A stretch of 64,000 nt of DNA from Silicimonas sp. (GCA_022820365.1 JAJEFO010000016.1:58362-122361); one strand, 5' to 3'; numbered from the stretch's first letter, positions 9,919 through 19,486 are shown. Notes: generated from the letters alone by a model not told the origin. A program made the numbers and translations.

Positions 9919-11316
9919 TCAGTGCCAGGGTTCGCCCTCCTCACCCACTAAGACCGGGTTGGACAAGCCGTGCAGCCCTTCGGTTCGATCGCGCAGTTCC
10001 AAGGCAAACCAGTTTCCCGGCTCTGCCACTGCATTGACAGTTGTTTGCAGGCCTTGTTCCAGTCTTACGTGCCAGCGTTGGACCTCTTTGCCTTGGCGGA
10101 TCAACCTCAGGCTGAGGTTTGTCAGATCGGCACCGGCTTTGCCACCCTGACAACCACAGGTCAGTCGCACCGGTCCGGGCGCAACGACATCGCCCATTTC
10201 CGCAGTGCTGCCGTCGACAGCCACCGCACGCAGCATCAGGTCCGGGCCACTGGTGACATAGCTGTTGCCGCGCCTCAGGGCGTTCAATATCGCTTCGGGC
10301 GTATTGTCATCGGCAAGGACACGGTTGGCGGCAAGCCGGTGATCCGCGGGGGCCGACCGGTGGGTGTCGGTGCCAGATGTCGCCACCATCCTGTAGCCGG
10401 CGTTCAGCCAGTGATAGAACATCTGAACCGCATCTTCGTTATGGTTTCGCTCCGTCCAACTCCGGTTCCAGACTTCGACATGGCGCGCAGGACCCGGGAG
10501 CATGTCTGAGAACGCCCAGCGGCAGCCTGTGCAAAACGGATGCCCCTCGCTCTTGGGATGGGCAATCACGTAGAGGCCGCCGCGGTCCAGCACGGCTCGG
10601 GCTATTTCGCTCATCGTGGTGCCGTCCTTGACCCGCCAGTCGATCCAGCCTTCGAGACCCAGCACCAAGGCGTGTCCGTGAAAAGTGGTGAGTTCTACAC
10701 CGTCGATCACGGTGATCCCGTTCCCGGCCAACCGCCGGACATGCGGCACGGCCGAAACCGTATTGTGATCAGTCAAGGCCACGAAATCATAGCCGCGCTG
10801 ATGGGCGGTCTCGAGATAATCAGCAGGACTGAATTTGCCATCGGAATGAAATGTATGGCCATGCAGGTCGCCGGTATACCAACCGGCTCCCTTACGTTTC
10901 GGCGCGCGCAGCGGGTTCGGTATCGAATCAACCGCTGGCTCTTCGCAATCTTCGGCAGCGCAAGCAATCTCAATTCGGTAAGTGACATTGCCCGGCGGCA
11001 GGATGCGGTGAGCGTCGATTTCGACGACCCATTCACCTGCCTCGATTTCACCCGGCAGATATCCTGGAGAGGCCCAACTTCGCGAAATCACCGGGCTTTG
11101 GTCGGCGTTATTGTGCCGTGTGCCGCGGGCGCCATCGGGACCATAGACTGAGATGCTAAGCTGATGCGCTATGTTGCCGACACCGGGATGCCGGGGCGAA
11201 AAGGAAAAATCCAGCCGCAGCGTGCCGGTGTTTTCGGGCACATCAAAGCGATGCGGTACATGGCACGCCATGTGGTCAAGCGTGAGTTGTCCTTCAATTA
11301 CCTGGTGCATGCGCAC
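9919..11316 (-). CDS. CehA/McbA-type PHP domain metallohydrolase (copy 2)
   Basis: This 465-residue protein has the same architecture as its downstream neighbour, with a beta-rich N-terminus, then a PHP domain with GDLHGHTFHSD, ALTDHNTVS, DGVELTTFHGHALVLG, VIAHPKSEG and TSGTDTHRS. The order and spacing of the metal ligands match the family, so it should be active. The two copies are clearly diverged rather than recent duplicates, which suggests different substrates or steps. It has no secretion signal. Upstream lies a broken ABC ATPase end, so it was probably once the next gene after an ATPase, as the intact ATPase was followed by another PHP gene. Confidence 0.86.
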   Translation of the reverse strand: MRMHQVIEGQLTLDHMACHVPHRFDVPENTGTLRLDFSFSPRHPGVGNIAHQLSISVYGPDGARGTRHNNADQSPVISRSWASPGYLPGEIEAGEWVVEIDAHRILPPGNVTYRIEIACAAEDCEEPAVDSIPNPLRAPKRKGAGWYTGDLHGHTFHSDGKFSPADYLETAHQRGYDFVALTDHNTVSAVPHVRRLAGNGITVIDGVELTTFHGHALVLGLEGWIDWRVKDGTTMSEIARAVLDRGGLYVIAHPKSEGHPFCTGCRWAFSDMLPGPARHVEVWNRSWTERNHNEDAVQMFYHWLNAGYRMVATSGTDTHRSAPADHRLAANRVLADDNTPEAILNALRRGNSYVTSGPDLMLRAVAVDGSTAEMGDVVAPGPVRLTCGCQGGKAGADLTNLSLRLIRQGKEVQRWHVRLEQGLQTTVNAVAEPGNWFALELRDRTEGLHGLSNPVLVGEEGEPWH

Positions 11317-11351
11317 TCACTTTGTCTTGCTGCCGGCTCTTGACACGCAGC

Positions 11352-11894
11352 CTAGCCACGAGCCCGAATACTCGCAAAGGTGACTTCGTTCCTTCGGTGA
11401 CAGGCGGTCAGGCGACCGTCTCCGTCGAGTTTGAGTGACGGAATCGCGCGCAGGCACTTGTCGGTCGCAAACACGCGACGGTCTGAAATCGCGCAACCAG
11501 GCGGCAAGTCCACGGGATTGGGCAGTTGTCCCTGCACGGCCTCGCATGACGCCTTTTGCGCGTGCAATTCCAGTATCAACACCGCATCCAACAAATCTGA
11601 TGAACCGGGGTCCCGCGGCGCAAGATAATTCTGATTGGTCTCCGCCACCTCGACGATGCGGCCAGCATGCATCACTGACACGCGGTCCGAGATGTTCGAA
11701 GTCACGTTCGTGTCGAGGGACTCGAACAGGCAGGTAATGCCCCACACCTACCGAGAATCCTGGAACAGGTTCAGGATCTGCGGCGGAACCAAGACGGCCG
11801 GCGCCGAGACAGTCTCGTCGGCAGTCAAGACATGCGGTCCCGGTGCCTGGGCCCGCGAAATCCCGATCCTCTCGCGTTGACCTCCGAGACCCTT
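11352..11894 (-). pseudogene. Decayed C-terminal part of an oligopeptide-type ABC ATPase
   Basis: The minus strand encodes a recognisable but damaged end of a DppF-like ATPase: a signature-like GGQRERIGISRA, a Walker B relic VLTADETVSAP, LNLFQDSR, then an in-frame TAG (about 11748-11750), then VMHAGRIVEVAET and LPNPVDLPPGCAISDR. It aligns along its length with the end of the intact ATPase encoded at 12083-14167, but many positions are changed (ISHDLNV has become ESLDTNV). The Walker A half is absent. It is fused at its 5' end to the start of a PHP gene, so it is the product of a deletion. Confidence 0.85.
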
Positions 11895-12120
11895 CCAGCG
11901 TGGGAAAGGCACAGGTCCGCGGATCGAACAATCCGCCATCGACCAGGCTCTCCGGGTCCCTATCATGAACCACTTCGACGTCCATTCGAATCACATCGCA
12001 GGGAATATCGACCGGAACAAAAGGATTGTGGCTTTCTCCGGATTTCGGAGGGCGCACTACCACGTCCAGGGGCGAAGGGCGATCATGAGTTGGGCGCAAG
12101 GCTTCCAGAAAAATTCTCAT
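11895..12120 (-). pseudogene. N-terminal relic of a third CehA/McbA-type PHP gene
   Basis: From the ATG at 12120 the minus strand reads MRIFLEALRP, then HNPFVPVDIPCDVIRMDVEV, GGLFDPRTCAFPTLEG and stops making sense. The pattern PF-x-P-x-P-x2-V-x-R-x-(D/E)-V, followed by D-x-G-x2-D-x-R-x4-PT, matches the N-terminal domain of the PHP protein at 8356-9864 (PFLEIPFQLPLGVTRLEVGF, then GVMDSRAADYPT). The start overlaps the end of the intact ABC ATPase by 38 bases, so this was the gene after it. After about 75 codons it runs into the tail of another ATPase. The PHP catalytic domain is lost. Confidence 0.65.
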
Positions 12121-14167
12121 TGCGTAGTCCGTGCAGGGCAAGGGCTTCGGCGTGATGGCAGGCCACCCAATGCCCATCCAGGTTGCGCATTTCAGGCGTT
12201 TCATGCGTGCATGCGTTCGTCGCATAAGCGCAACGTTCGGCAAAGACGCAGCCCGGTGGAAGACTCGAAGGATCCGGCGGATCGCCGGGCAGTCGCAGGT
12301 GACTGTCCTGATCGGCTCGATCTGGCGTCAGCACCGCGCTCAAGAGTGCCTCGGAGTAGGGGTGGCGAGGGCGGTCCAGGACTTCATCCGTTTCTGCCAA
12401 TTCGACAATTCGTCCAGCATACATCACCGCTACTCTATGGGCGAGGCTCGCGACCACGTTCAAGTCATGCGAGATGAAGAGGTAACTCAACCCAAGGCTG
12501 GACTGAAGATCCCGCAACAGGTTCAACACTTGCGCCTGTACAGATACGTCAAGCGCGGATACCGGTTCATCCGCAATGATGACCTTCGGGTCAGGGGCAA
12601 GTGCTCGCGCCACACCGATCCGCTGACGCTGCCCTCCGGAAAACGCATGTGGGTAACGGCTCGACATCTCGGGATCCAGCCCCACCAGGCGGAAGAGTTC
12701 GTGGACCTTCCTCACCAGATCAGGTTCAGGCAGTGGTGCCCCCGGGCGTTGCCGCAGCGGCTCGGCCACGATGTCGAAAGCAGTCATGCGGGGGTTCAAT
12801 GAAGAGAACGGATCCTGAAAGACCATTCGCATCGATTGCCAGACTTTGCGCCATTCGGCAGCGGAAAGATTGGTTATGTCCCGGTCTCGCCCTTCAATCG
12901 CGAACTTCACGCGGCCGCGCGTCGCCTTGTGGAGACCGACAATGGTCTGTCCTAGGGTAGTCTTTCCGGAACCGGATTCGCCAACGAGCGCCAAGGTTTC
13001 GCCCTGCCGCAGCTGAAGGGAGATGTCCTGCACGGCCTTGATCTCGCGCACTCGCTGCCCGAACAGGCCTTCCCGCTTCTCGAAAGTCTTGCTGACGCAA
13101 CGCAGGTCCAAGATCCTGTCACCGAATTGCCGTGTCTCACTCCCTTTGACCGTATCCGGCTGTTTCGACTGCAACGGCAGGTCGAACATGGGCGCGGCGT
13201 TTCCGAAGGCATGGCAGCGAACAAGTACGCCGTCGGAACGCACCAGCTCAGGCCTTTGCACGTCACAAAGACCGGGCCTCGCAAATGCGCAGCGCGGCGC
13301 AAAGGCACACCCTTCCGGTCGATCTTCCAATGCGGGTACCGTTCCTTGGATCGTCGCCTGGCGGTATTGGCCACGCCCTGGCAGTGACGCCAGGAGCGCC
13401 TGAGTATAGGGATGGCTCGGTGTCGTCAGCACTTCCGCCTTTGTGCCGTGCTCGACGACTTCGCCCAGGTACATCACTACAACTTCATCGGCCATGCGGG
13501 ACACAACCCCTAGGTCGTGCGTAATGAACAGGATCGACATTCCCTGGCTTTGCTGCAGTTCCTGCAGGAGATCGAGGATCACGGCCTGGGTCGTGACATC
13601 AAGCGCGGTCGTTGGTTCGTCGGCGATCAGAAGCGACGGGTGCGGACCCAGTGCCATCGCGATCATCACGCGTTGCTGCTGCCCGCCTGACAGTTCGAAC
13701 GTGTATGCATCAAGGCGCTGCTCAGGATTCGGCATGCCGACGGCATGCAGCAGATCGAGTGCGCGCTCGCGCGCCTGCGTTCTTGTCACGTCCTGGTGCC
13801 GCCGGACCGCTTCCATAATCTGGTTGCCGACCGTGTAGAAGCTCGACAAGGCGGTGAGGGGTTCCTGGTAGATCAAACCTATGCGTCCGCCCCGAATGCC
13901 GTGCAGAACGGGACTTTTCTCGGACGCTCCAGCCAAGTCTACGCCCTCGAACAGTATTTGTCCGCTGTCGATGGCCGCATTCGTGTCGAGAATGCGCAGA
14001 ATGCTGCGGGCCGTCAAAGACTTGCCGCAACCCGACTCTCCGACGATTGCGACCGTCTTGGCATGCGGCACATCGAACCCGACATCCCGAAGCGCTGTGT
14101 TCCGGCGACGCCCGTCCCTGAACGAGACCGTCAGCCCCTGCAGTGAAAGGAGCGCGTCAGTTCGCAT
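12083..14167 (-). CDS. Double ATP-binding subunit of a family-5 ABC importer
   Basis: This protein of about 694 residues fuses two ABC ATPases of the DppD/DppF (GsiA-like) type. The first half has Walker A GESGCGKS, signature LSGGQQQRVMIA and Walker B LLIADEPTTALD; the second has GESGSGKT, FSGGQRQRIGVA and VIIADEPVSALD. Each half ends with the cysteine-rich oligopeptide-transporter tail (GCAFAPRCAF, GCVFAERCAY). The ATG at 14167 is chosen because it overlaps the end of the upstream permease by 11 bases and begins right before the ATPase homology. It powers import by the two permeases and binding protein encoded upstream. Confidence 0.93.
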   Translation of the reverse strand: MRTDALLSLQGLTVSFRDGRRRNTALRDVGFDVPHAKTVAIVGESGCGKSLTARSILRILDTNAAIDSGQILFEGVDLAGASEKSPVLHGIRGGRIGLIYQEPLTALSSFYTVGNQIMEAVRRHQDVTRTQARERALDLLHAVGMPNPEQRLDAYTFELSGGQQQRVMIAMALGPHPSLLIADEPTTALDVTTQAVILDLLQELQQSQGMSILFITHDLGVVSRMADEVVVMYLGEVVEHGTKAEVLTTPSHPYTQALLASLPGRGQYRQATIQGTVPALEDRPEGCAFAPRCAFARPGLCDVQRPELVRSDGVLVRCHAFGNAAPMFDLPLQSKQPDTVKGSETRQFGDRILDLRCVSKTFEKREGLFGQRVREIKAVQDISLQLRQGETLALVGESGSGKTTLGQTIVGLHKATRGRVKFAIEGRDRDITNLSAAEWRKVWQSMRMVFQDPFSSLNPRMTAFDIVAEPLRQRPGAPLPEPDLVRKVHELFRLVGLDPEMSSRYPHAFSGGQRQRIGVARALAPDPKVIIADEPVSALDVSVQAQVLNLLRDLQSSLGLSYLFISHDLNVVASLAHRVAVMYAGRIVELAETDEVLDRPRHPYSEALLSAVLTPDRADQDSHLRLPGDPPDPSSLPPGCVFAERCAYATNACTHETPEMRNLDGHWVACHHAEALALHGLRNENFSGSLAPNS

Positions 14168-15254
14168 AAGGGTCTGCCGCATCCCGAAGCCCGTCGCCCA
14201 GGAAATTGAGCGACAGGACGGCCACAACAACCGCCGCACCCGGCAGGAACAGCCATGGGGCGGTGGCGATTGATCTCAGGTTCTGCGCCTCTTGCAACAG
14301 CACGCCCCAGCTGACAACCGGCGGCCGGAGTCCGATGCCCAGAAAGCTGAGCGACGTTTCCGCTATGATCATCCCCGGAATGGCCAGCGTAACCACGGCA
14401 ATGATATGGGACAGAAAGTTGGGCACCATATGCCGCCGGATGATCCGTACCGGCCGGTTGCCGTCGAGGCGGGCCGCCTTGATGAAGTTCTCGTCTTTCA
14501 GCGACATGAACCGCCCGCGCACCACCCGGGCAAGCCCGGTCCAGCCAATGATCGACAGGATCGCCGTGATGAAGAAATATGTTCTGATCGGTGGCGTAGT
14601 GGGCGGAATGGCAGCGGCAAGTCCGATCCAGAGCGGGATGGACGGCAGGGATTGCAGGAACTCGATCAACCGCTGGATCGCCAGATCGACAATGCCGCCG
14701 AAATAGCCCGAGACTCCGCCGATCGCGATGCCGAGAACGAGGCTGATGCCGACACCAACCAGTCCGATCGTCATCGAGACACGCGTCGCGTAGATCGTGC
14801 GGCTGAGCACGTCCCGCCCCAACCGGTCCGCCCCAAGGAAGTACACCCGCTCGCCGGGGTCCTTCGGGCCGATGAAATGTAGATTCGCCGAGACGAGTCC
14901 CCAGAACCTGTAGCTGTCGCCGCGCACAAGGAAACCGAGCTCGATCACGCTGTCAGGGTCTTCCTCAAAGATTCGCTGGCCCGTGTTGTAGTCTGTCGTG
15001 GAGCGCAGGCTGTAGACATGCGGTTGAATTCGTCGGCCGTCCGGGCGGTCGAGAATCCAGCGTACACTCTGGGGTGGCGCATAAACGTCTTTGGCCTCGT
15101 AGGTGTCCGGAGCGTGCGGTGCGAGGAATTCCACGAATGCAGCCACCAGGTAGATCAGAAGCGTCATGAGGGCACCGAAGACACCCAAGCGGTGGCGCAG
15201 GAATCGGCGCATCACGAGCTGAGAGTGGCTCAGATGTGCGACGTATGTCATCAC
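14157..15254 (-). CDS. ABC importer permease, DppC/YejE type
   Basis: This 365-residue inner-membrane protein has a first segment near residues 25-45, a long periplasmic insertion typical of YejE-like permeases, and five more segments around the inner-membrane loop. The ATPase-contacting EAA-type motif reads KAARLDGNRPVRIIRRHMVP, and the family signature LGADRLGRDVLSR precedes the second segment. Its start codon overlaps the stop of the upstream permease (ATGA), so the pair is translationally coupled. The transporter family moves peptides, but in bacteria also oligosaccharides and other small molecules. Confidence 0.92.
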   Translation of the reverse strand: MMTYVAHLSHSQLVMRRFLRHRLGVFGALMTLLIYLVAAFVEFLAPHAPDTYEAKDVYAPPQSVRWILDRPDGRRIQPHVYSLRSTTDYNTGQRIFEEDPDSVIELGFLVRGDSYRFWGLVSANLHFIGPKDPGERVYFLGADRLGRDVLSRTIYATRVSMTIGLVGVGISLVLGIAIGGVSGYFGGIVDLAIQRLIEFLQSLPSIPLWIGLAAAIPPTTPPIRTYFFITAILSIIGWTGLARVVRGRFMSLKDENFIKAARLDGNRPVRIIRRHMVPNFLSHIIAVVTLAIPGMIIAETSLSFLGIGLRPPVVSWGVLLQEAQNLRSIATAPWLFLPGAAVVVAVLSLNFLGDGLRDAADPYAN

Positions 15255-16258
15255 ATCATCTCCTGGCTTGCTGCCTGGCGACGGATCTTTGGATCAAGCA
15301 GCATCAGGAGGAGGTCTGAAACCAGCGTTCCAAGCACCGCCAGGAAGCTCAGGAACATGATCAGCGTCGAGGCAAGGTAGAGGTCTTCTTCCTTCAATGC
15401 CTCAAGCAGCAAGGGGCCCGTCGTCTGAAGGCCGAGCACGACGGCCACGATGGTCTCGCCGGAGACTATCTTGACGAACAGGTCGTTCAGCTCCGACACG
15501 AACGGGTTCAGCGAATGGCGCACCGGATACTTGAGCAGCAGGTAAGTCTCGCCGAGGCCCTTGGCGCGGGCGGTCAGTACATACGGGCGATGCAGCTCGT
15601 CGAGCAGGTTGGCGCGGATCTTGCGGATGATTTCAGCGGTTCCTGCAGTGCCCAGCACGATCACCGGGATCCAAAGATGCGAAAGCAGATCCGCGAACCT
15701 TGCCAAGGTCCAAGGCGCATTGACGTATTCCGGTGAGAACAGGCCGCCAACGCTCTGTCCGAAATAGCGGAACGATATATAAAGCAGAACCAGTGCCAGC
15801 AGAAAGTTCGGAATGGCCAGACCGATGAAGCCCAGGAAAGTGAAGACATAGTCACCCAGCGAGTATTTTCGAACCGCCGCATAGATTCCGACCGGGATTG
15901 CCACGATCCAGACAAAGAGCAGCGTAACGACCGATAGAAACGCTGTCAGGCCGAGTCGTTGGCCGATAAGTTCGGAGACGGGCAGGTCCCAGCCGAACGA
16001 GTAGCCGAAGTCCCCGCGAAGCAAGATGTTGCGAATCCACACAAAATACTGCTCTACGGCGCTTCGGTCCAATCCGTAGTTGCGTCGCAGGTCTTCGATT
16101 TCATGTGGCTCTAAATTCTCGCCATACTGGTTGGCCTCCTGCACCAGCCGGTCGACGAAGTCTCCCGGCGGTAGGATAATGATAAAGAATGAAATGACGG
16201 AAATTGCAACTACGGTAAGCAGCATCAGGACAAGACGGCGAGCTAGAAAGCGGGCCAC
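15251..16258 (-). CDS. ABC importer permease, DppB type
   Basis: This 335-residue inner-membrane protein starts with the classic first segment (LVLMLLTVVAISVISFFII) and has five further segments. The EAA-type loop reads TARAKGLGETYLLLKYPVRH, and the DppB-family pattern YGLDRSAVEQYFVWI appears early. It forms the membrane channel with the DppC-type subunit encoded next. Between it and the binding-protein gene upstream sits a strong hairpin, so it is probably expressed at a lower level than the binding protein. Confidence 0.92.
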   Translation of the reverse strand: MARFLARRLVLMLLTVVAISVISFFIIILPPGDFVDRLVQEANQYGENLEPHEIEDLRRNYGLDRSAVEQYFVWIRNILLRGDFGYSFGWDLPVSELIGQRLGLTAFLSVVTLLFVWIVAIPVGIYAAVRKYSLGDYVFTFLGFIGLAIPNFLLALVLLYISFRYFGQSVGGLFSPEYVNAPWTLARFADLLSHLWIPVIVLGTAGTAEIIRKIRANLLDELHRPYVLTARAKGLGETYLLLKYPVRHSLNPFVSELNDLFVKIVSGETIVAVVLGLQTTGPLLLEALKEEDLYLASTLIMFLSFLAVLGTLVSDLLLMLLDPKIRRQAASQEMM

Positions 16259-16281
16259 GGTCTGTCTCCTCAGCAGCTTCG

Positions 16282-16307
16282 GGGAAAGGGCGCGTTCGCC
16301 CTTTCCC
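16282..16307 (-). terminator. Hairpin between binding-protein and permease genes
   Basis: A perfect 11-bp stem (arm 16282-16292 GGGAAAGGGCG, tetraloop 16293-16296, arm 16297-16307) lies just after the substrate-binding protein gene. It has no long T-run behind it on the minus strand. Such hairpins in ABC operons commonly cap or partly terminate the transcript, raising the amount of binding protein relative to permease; that role is inferred here. Confidence 0.75.
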
Positions 16308-16323
16308 TAGTCGTGCCCGCAGC

Positions 16324-18252
16324 TTACTGGCTCGACGATTCAATGTAGAAGGTCGAGAAGTTGGCCGGCGCAATGCCCGGGTAGAGCCATCCTTCCAGAA
16401 GCGGCTCCGGGACATTGCGTAGACGATTGTTGACGGCGCGGTAGTTGCCCATTGGCAGCGCGATGCCGATCTGCGCGAACTCGTCCGCAGCAATTTGCAC
16501 CAACTCGTCCCACGCTTCCGATTGTGCGTCGCCAAACAGCGTCGGGATCGCGTCCTGAAGTTCCCATGCACGCACGTAGTTCGCTGGCGGTTCCACGCCC
16601 TCTGATCCACCTGAATCGTACCACTTTTCCCATTCCTCGGTCCAAGTCTTGCCGCGAGGCAACATCTCGCGTGCAGCCAGCATGGGCAGGCGACCGGAAC
16701 CGTTTTCGGCCAACCACAGGAAGACGTCACGATCAGGATCGTTGCGTCGGGCCACCGAAACCGCATCAGAGACGAAGTTGAGAACGACGTCTACGCCAAC
16801 TGCTTCCCAGTAACCTTCGATCAGTTCCATCATGTCGCCCCAGTCCGACTTGAACTCGTTGTTGACGTCAACGACCACGGTGAACCGGTCACCGTTGTCC
16901 GGACGCAGGCGAAATCCATCGCCGTCTTTGTCTGGCAATGCCTTGTCCAGGTACGAGCTGGCCAGGTCAGCATCGTATTCTGTATACTGGGTCGCCAGCT
17001 GGTGGTTGTAGAGTGGAGATTCCGGACGCGGCGCTATCTGGTGGGGTATGCCTTGACCCAGAAAGATCACTTCAATCAGTTCCTGGCGATTGATCGCGTG
17101 CGACAGGCCGATGCGGAAGTTCTTGTCGTTATAGATCTCTTCCTTCACCGGATCCGACGGATAATGCAGCGGGAAACGCAAGTCTGCTACATTCATGTCC
17201 GCGGAATTTGCCGTCACGAAGCGGTAGTTGCCCTGTTCCATGTTCTGGAACATCACGCCCCTGTTAGCCGGTGTAGAGATATTCACGCGCGAAATGTCGA
17301 CTTCGCCGGAGAGCGTCTTTGCCAGTTGAACTTCGGGGTCCGACACTAGCACCCAGGCGCGCGCGTCGATATATGGCAGCTGATTGCAGGCCGTGTCGAC
17401 CTTGAAGTAGTAAGGGTTGCGCTGGAACGTGAAGCGCTCCTTGCCCAGGAATGGCTCGGTTGGAACCCAAGCCTGGACAAACGGTCGTTCCGGGTTGTTG
17501 TATTCAGACTGTTTACCGTACGAACCCACGTTTGCGGCCCACCACTGGGTATAGTCGTCGGCGTTTGCGGCCGCCATGAGTTCGGCGACACCTTCAGGGT
17601 TCAGTGACTTGATCAACTTCCGGTGGTAGTGCTCTGCGAACTGAACGACGCGCACGCCATACGAGGTCGACAGGTTCTCTAGGAACAGGCCATTCGGCTT
17701 CGACCATTTGAACTCGACGGTGTAGTCGTCAATTTTCGTAACGGTTGCTGGCTCGCCGTCGACAATGAAAAAGCCGCGCGGGCTCGACTGGATATCGGTG
17801 TTGGTTTCGACATGTTCCCACCAGAAGACGATGTCGTCGGCGGTGAAGTCTTCGCCGTCTGACCATTTCATGCCTTCACGCAAATGGAAGGTGTAGGCGG
17901 TCGCATCGTCGGAGACATCCCAGCCCTTTGCGACGTTCGGCAGCACCTCGCCGCCGTCGACCGACCACCGCACCAGCGCCTCATAGCCGAAGTGACGAAA
18001 CTCGGCCAGGCGATTGCCCCCTGTGGAGTCCACCATGGTTCCGCCATAGGTGCCGATTTGCTCGGCCGGCTCAACGATCAGGGGTTCGGCCGGCAGGCGT
18101 TCGCCAACAGGAGGGAGACCGCCGGCTGCAACGATGTCTGCCAACATTGGCGACTCGTTGTATTCGGAGCAGGTCTGGGCAACTGCGACGGAAGTTAGTC
18201 CGAAACTAAAGGCAGCACAGCTTGCTGCCGTAAGGAATAGACGATTTTTCAT
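16324..18252 (-). CDS. Periplasmic substrate-binding protein, family 5 (ABC importer)
   Basis: This 642-residue protein begins with a Sec signal peptide (charged MKNR, hydrophobic core, AVAQ cleavage region). The body is a family-5 solute-binding protein: GTYGGTMVDS, NVAKGWDVSDDATAYTFHLR, REGMKWSDGEDFTADDI and NFRIGLSHAINRQELIE are all visible. At over 600 residues it belongs to the longer group seen next to LacI-type regulators, which often import oligosaccharides rather than peptides; that is an inference. Upstream lies a clear promoter with a LacI operator between its -35 and -10 boxes, so expression is probably induced by the substrate. Confidence 0.92.
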   Translation of the reverse strand: MKNRLFLTAASCAAFSFGLTSVAVAQTCSEYNESPMLADIVAAGGLPPVGERLPAEPLIVEPAEQIGTYGGTMVDSTGGNRLAEFRHFGYEALVRWSVDGGEVLPNVAKGWDVSDDATAYTFHLREGMKWSDGEDFTADDIVFWWEHVETNTDIQSSPRGFFIVDGEPATVTKIDDYTVEFKWSKPNGLFLENLSTSYGVRVVQFAEHYHRKLIKSLNPEGVAELMAAANADDYTQWWAANVGSYGKQSEYNNPERPFVQAWVPTEPFLGKERFTFQRNPYYFKVDTACNQLPYIDARAWVLVSDPEVQLAKTLSGEVDISRVNISTPANRGVMFQNMEQGNYRFVTANSADMNVADLRFPLHYPSDPVKEEIYNDKNFRIGLSHAINRQELIEVIFLGQGIPHQIAPRPESPLYNHQLATQYTEYDADLASSYLDKALPDKDGDGFRLRPDNGDRFTVVVDVNNEFKSDWGDMMELIEGYWEAVGVDVVLNFVSDAVSVARRNDPDRDVFLWLAENGSGRLPMLAAREMLPRGKTWTEEWEKWYDSGGSEGVEPPANYVRAWELQDAIPTLFGDAQSEAWDELVQIAADEFAQIGIALPMGNYRAVNNRLRNVPEPLLEGWLYPGIAPANFSTFYIESSSQ

Positions 18253-18300
18253 TATTTGGACCCCCTCTGGCTCGTGGTCTTAGGATTTCAACTTTAGGCG

Positions 18301-18329
18301 AGTCTACACACGCGTGCAGAACAGGTCAA
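18301..18329 (-). promoter_or_regulatory. Promoter of the ABC importer with LacI operator in the spacer
   Basis: On the minus strand a -35 TTGACC (18324-18329) and a -10 TAGACT (18301-18306) are 17 bases apart. The 16-bp palindrome at 18304-18319 (minus strand CTGCACGCGTGTGTAG) fills the spacer and runs into the -10 box. The ATG of the binding-protein gene is 49 bases further on. A repressor bound here would block RNA polymerase directly. Confidence 0.8.
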
Positions 18330-18398
18330 CTCTGGTGATTCGGTGTTGCAGTCGCGTGGCAACTTGATGACGAACGCATGAAAAATGCGCCGCTCAGC

Positions 18399-19427
18399 TC
18401 ATCTTTCGCGTCGGCCGATAGTCCCGCGTAAGACCAACTCCGTCACCATTGTTGGTGGATCGAACTTCCGGTTTTGCGGATCTCGTCGCCTCTCGAGAAT
18501 CCCGGTGACCGCCGCGGCCATGCTGTCGACGTCTTGACGGATGGTTGACAGGTTGTAGATCGGCCAGCGTGCCATGAATATGTCGTCAAACCCGGCAATT
18601 GATACATCTTCAGGGACGCGGTGTTGCGTTTTGAGTCGAAGATAATCCATGACGGCAAAGGCCATCACGTCATTTGCGCAGAAGATCGCGTCAGGCGGTT
18701 TCTTTCCCGCGACAAGGGCAGGGGCCGCCTCAAACGCCTGTTCGTAGGCGAATTCGCCACTCGCCTCGACGGTAAGATGCATTCCCCTGCGAGCGATTTC
18801 CAGGGCAAGCGCATCCCGGCGAATTTTCGAAGAGATTGACGACTGTCGTCCGGCCATGAATCCGACCGAGCGATGTCCGGTTTCCCAAAGGTAATTCACC
18901 AACTCCGCGACACCCGTGGCGTCGTTGGCTACAATGCTGTCCACATCAGAACGTGTTCGTTCGAAATTGAGCATGATCGGACGCACGTACGGCACGGCGT
19001 GTCGGGCAACGTCGACCGACACCGAATCCGACATGACGATCAATCCCTCGACTGGGAAAGTCAGATGTTTTTTCAGCGAGGATGCGCCATCATCCATTGG
19101 CGACAGACTCAACACCACGGGTAGGCGTCCGGATTCCTGAAGCGACCGAATAAGTGCGGAGTGAAAGCTTGGCCCCCTGATCGCATCGACCTGATTGAGG
19201 ACGACAACAACGATGTTGGATCTGCCTTTGGCCAAGCTGCTCGCCAAGCTGTCGGGGCTGTAATTCAATTCAGCAGCCGCCTTCAGTACCTTGGCCTTCG
19301 TATCAGGTGCGATATAGGCTGTCTGCGAGAACGCGCGTGACACCGCTGAGCGAGATACGCCGGCCAGTTGCGCCACATCTCGCGCGCGGACGCGTTTTCC
19401 GGTGAGCGGTCCCAATGACATTGACAT
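18399..19427 (-). CDS. LacI-family transcriptional regulator
   Basis: This regulator of about 342 residues starts at the ATG at 19427, which has AAAGGG at a proper distance; more upstream codons in frame would run into the preceding gene. It has a LacI helix-turn-helix (RARDVAQLAGVSRSAVSRAF), a hinge (SPDSLASSLAKGRS) and a periplasmic-binding-protein-like effector domain (PDAIFCANDVMAFAVMDYLR, VSIAGFDDIFMARW). It lies between the oxygenase gene (60 bases upstream) and the binding-protein gene, so it is probably in the same transcript as the oxygenase and represses its own operon. Three matching palindromes in the cluster are its likely binding sites. Confidence 0.92.
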   Translation of the reverse strand: MSMSLGPLTGKRVRARDVAQLAGVSRSAVSRAFSQTAYIAPDTKAKVLKAAAELNYSPDSLASSLAKGRSNIVVVVLNQVDAIRGPSFHSALIRSLQESGRLPVVLSLSPMDDGASSLKKHLTFPVEGLIVMSDSVSVDVARHAVPYVRPIMLNFERTRSDVDSIVANDATGVAELVNYLWETGHRSVGFMAGRQSSISSKIRRDALALEIARRGMHLTVEASGEFAYEQAFEAAPALVAGKKPPDAIFCANDVMAFAVMDYLRLKTQHRVPEDVSIAGFDDIFMARWPIYNLSTIRQDVDSMAAAVTGILERRRDPQNRKFDPPTMVTELVLRGTIGRRER

Positions 19428-19486
19428 TCGCACTACCCTTTGCAAGCCGATCCCAAACCGCCGTGTGCACGGTTGCTGAACCTTGT

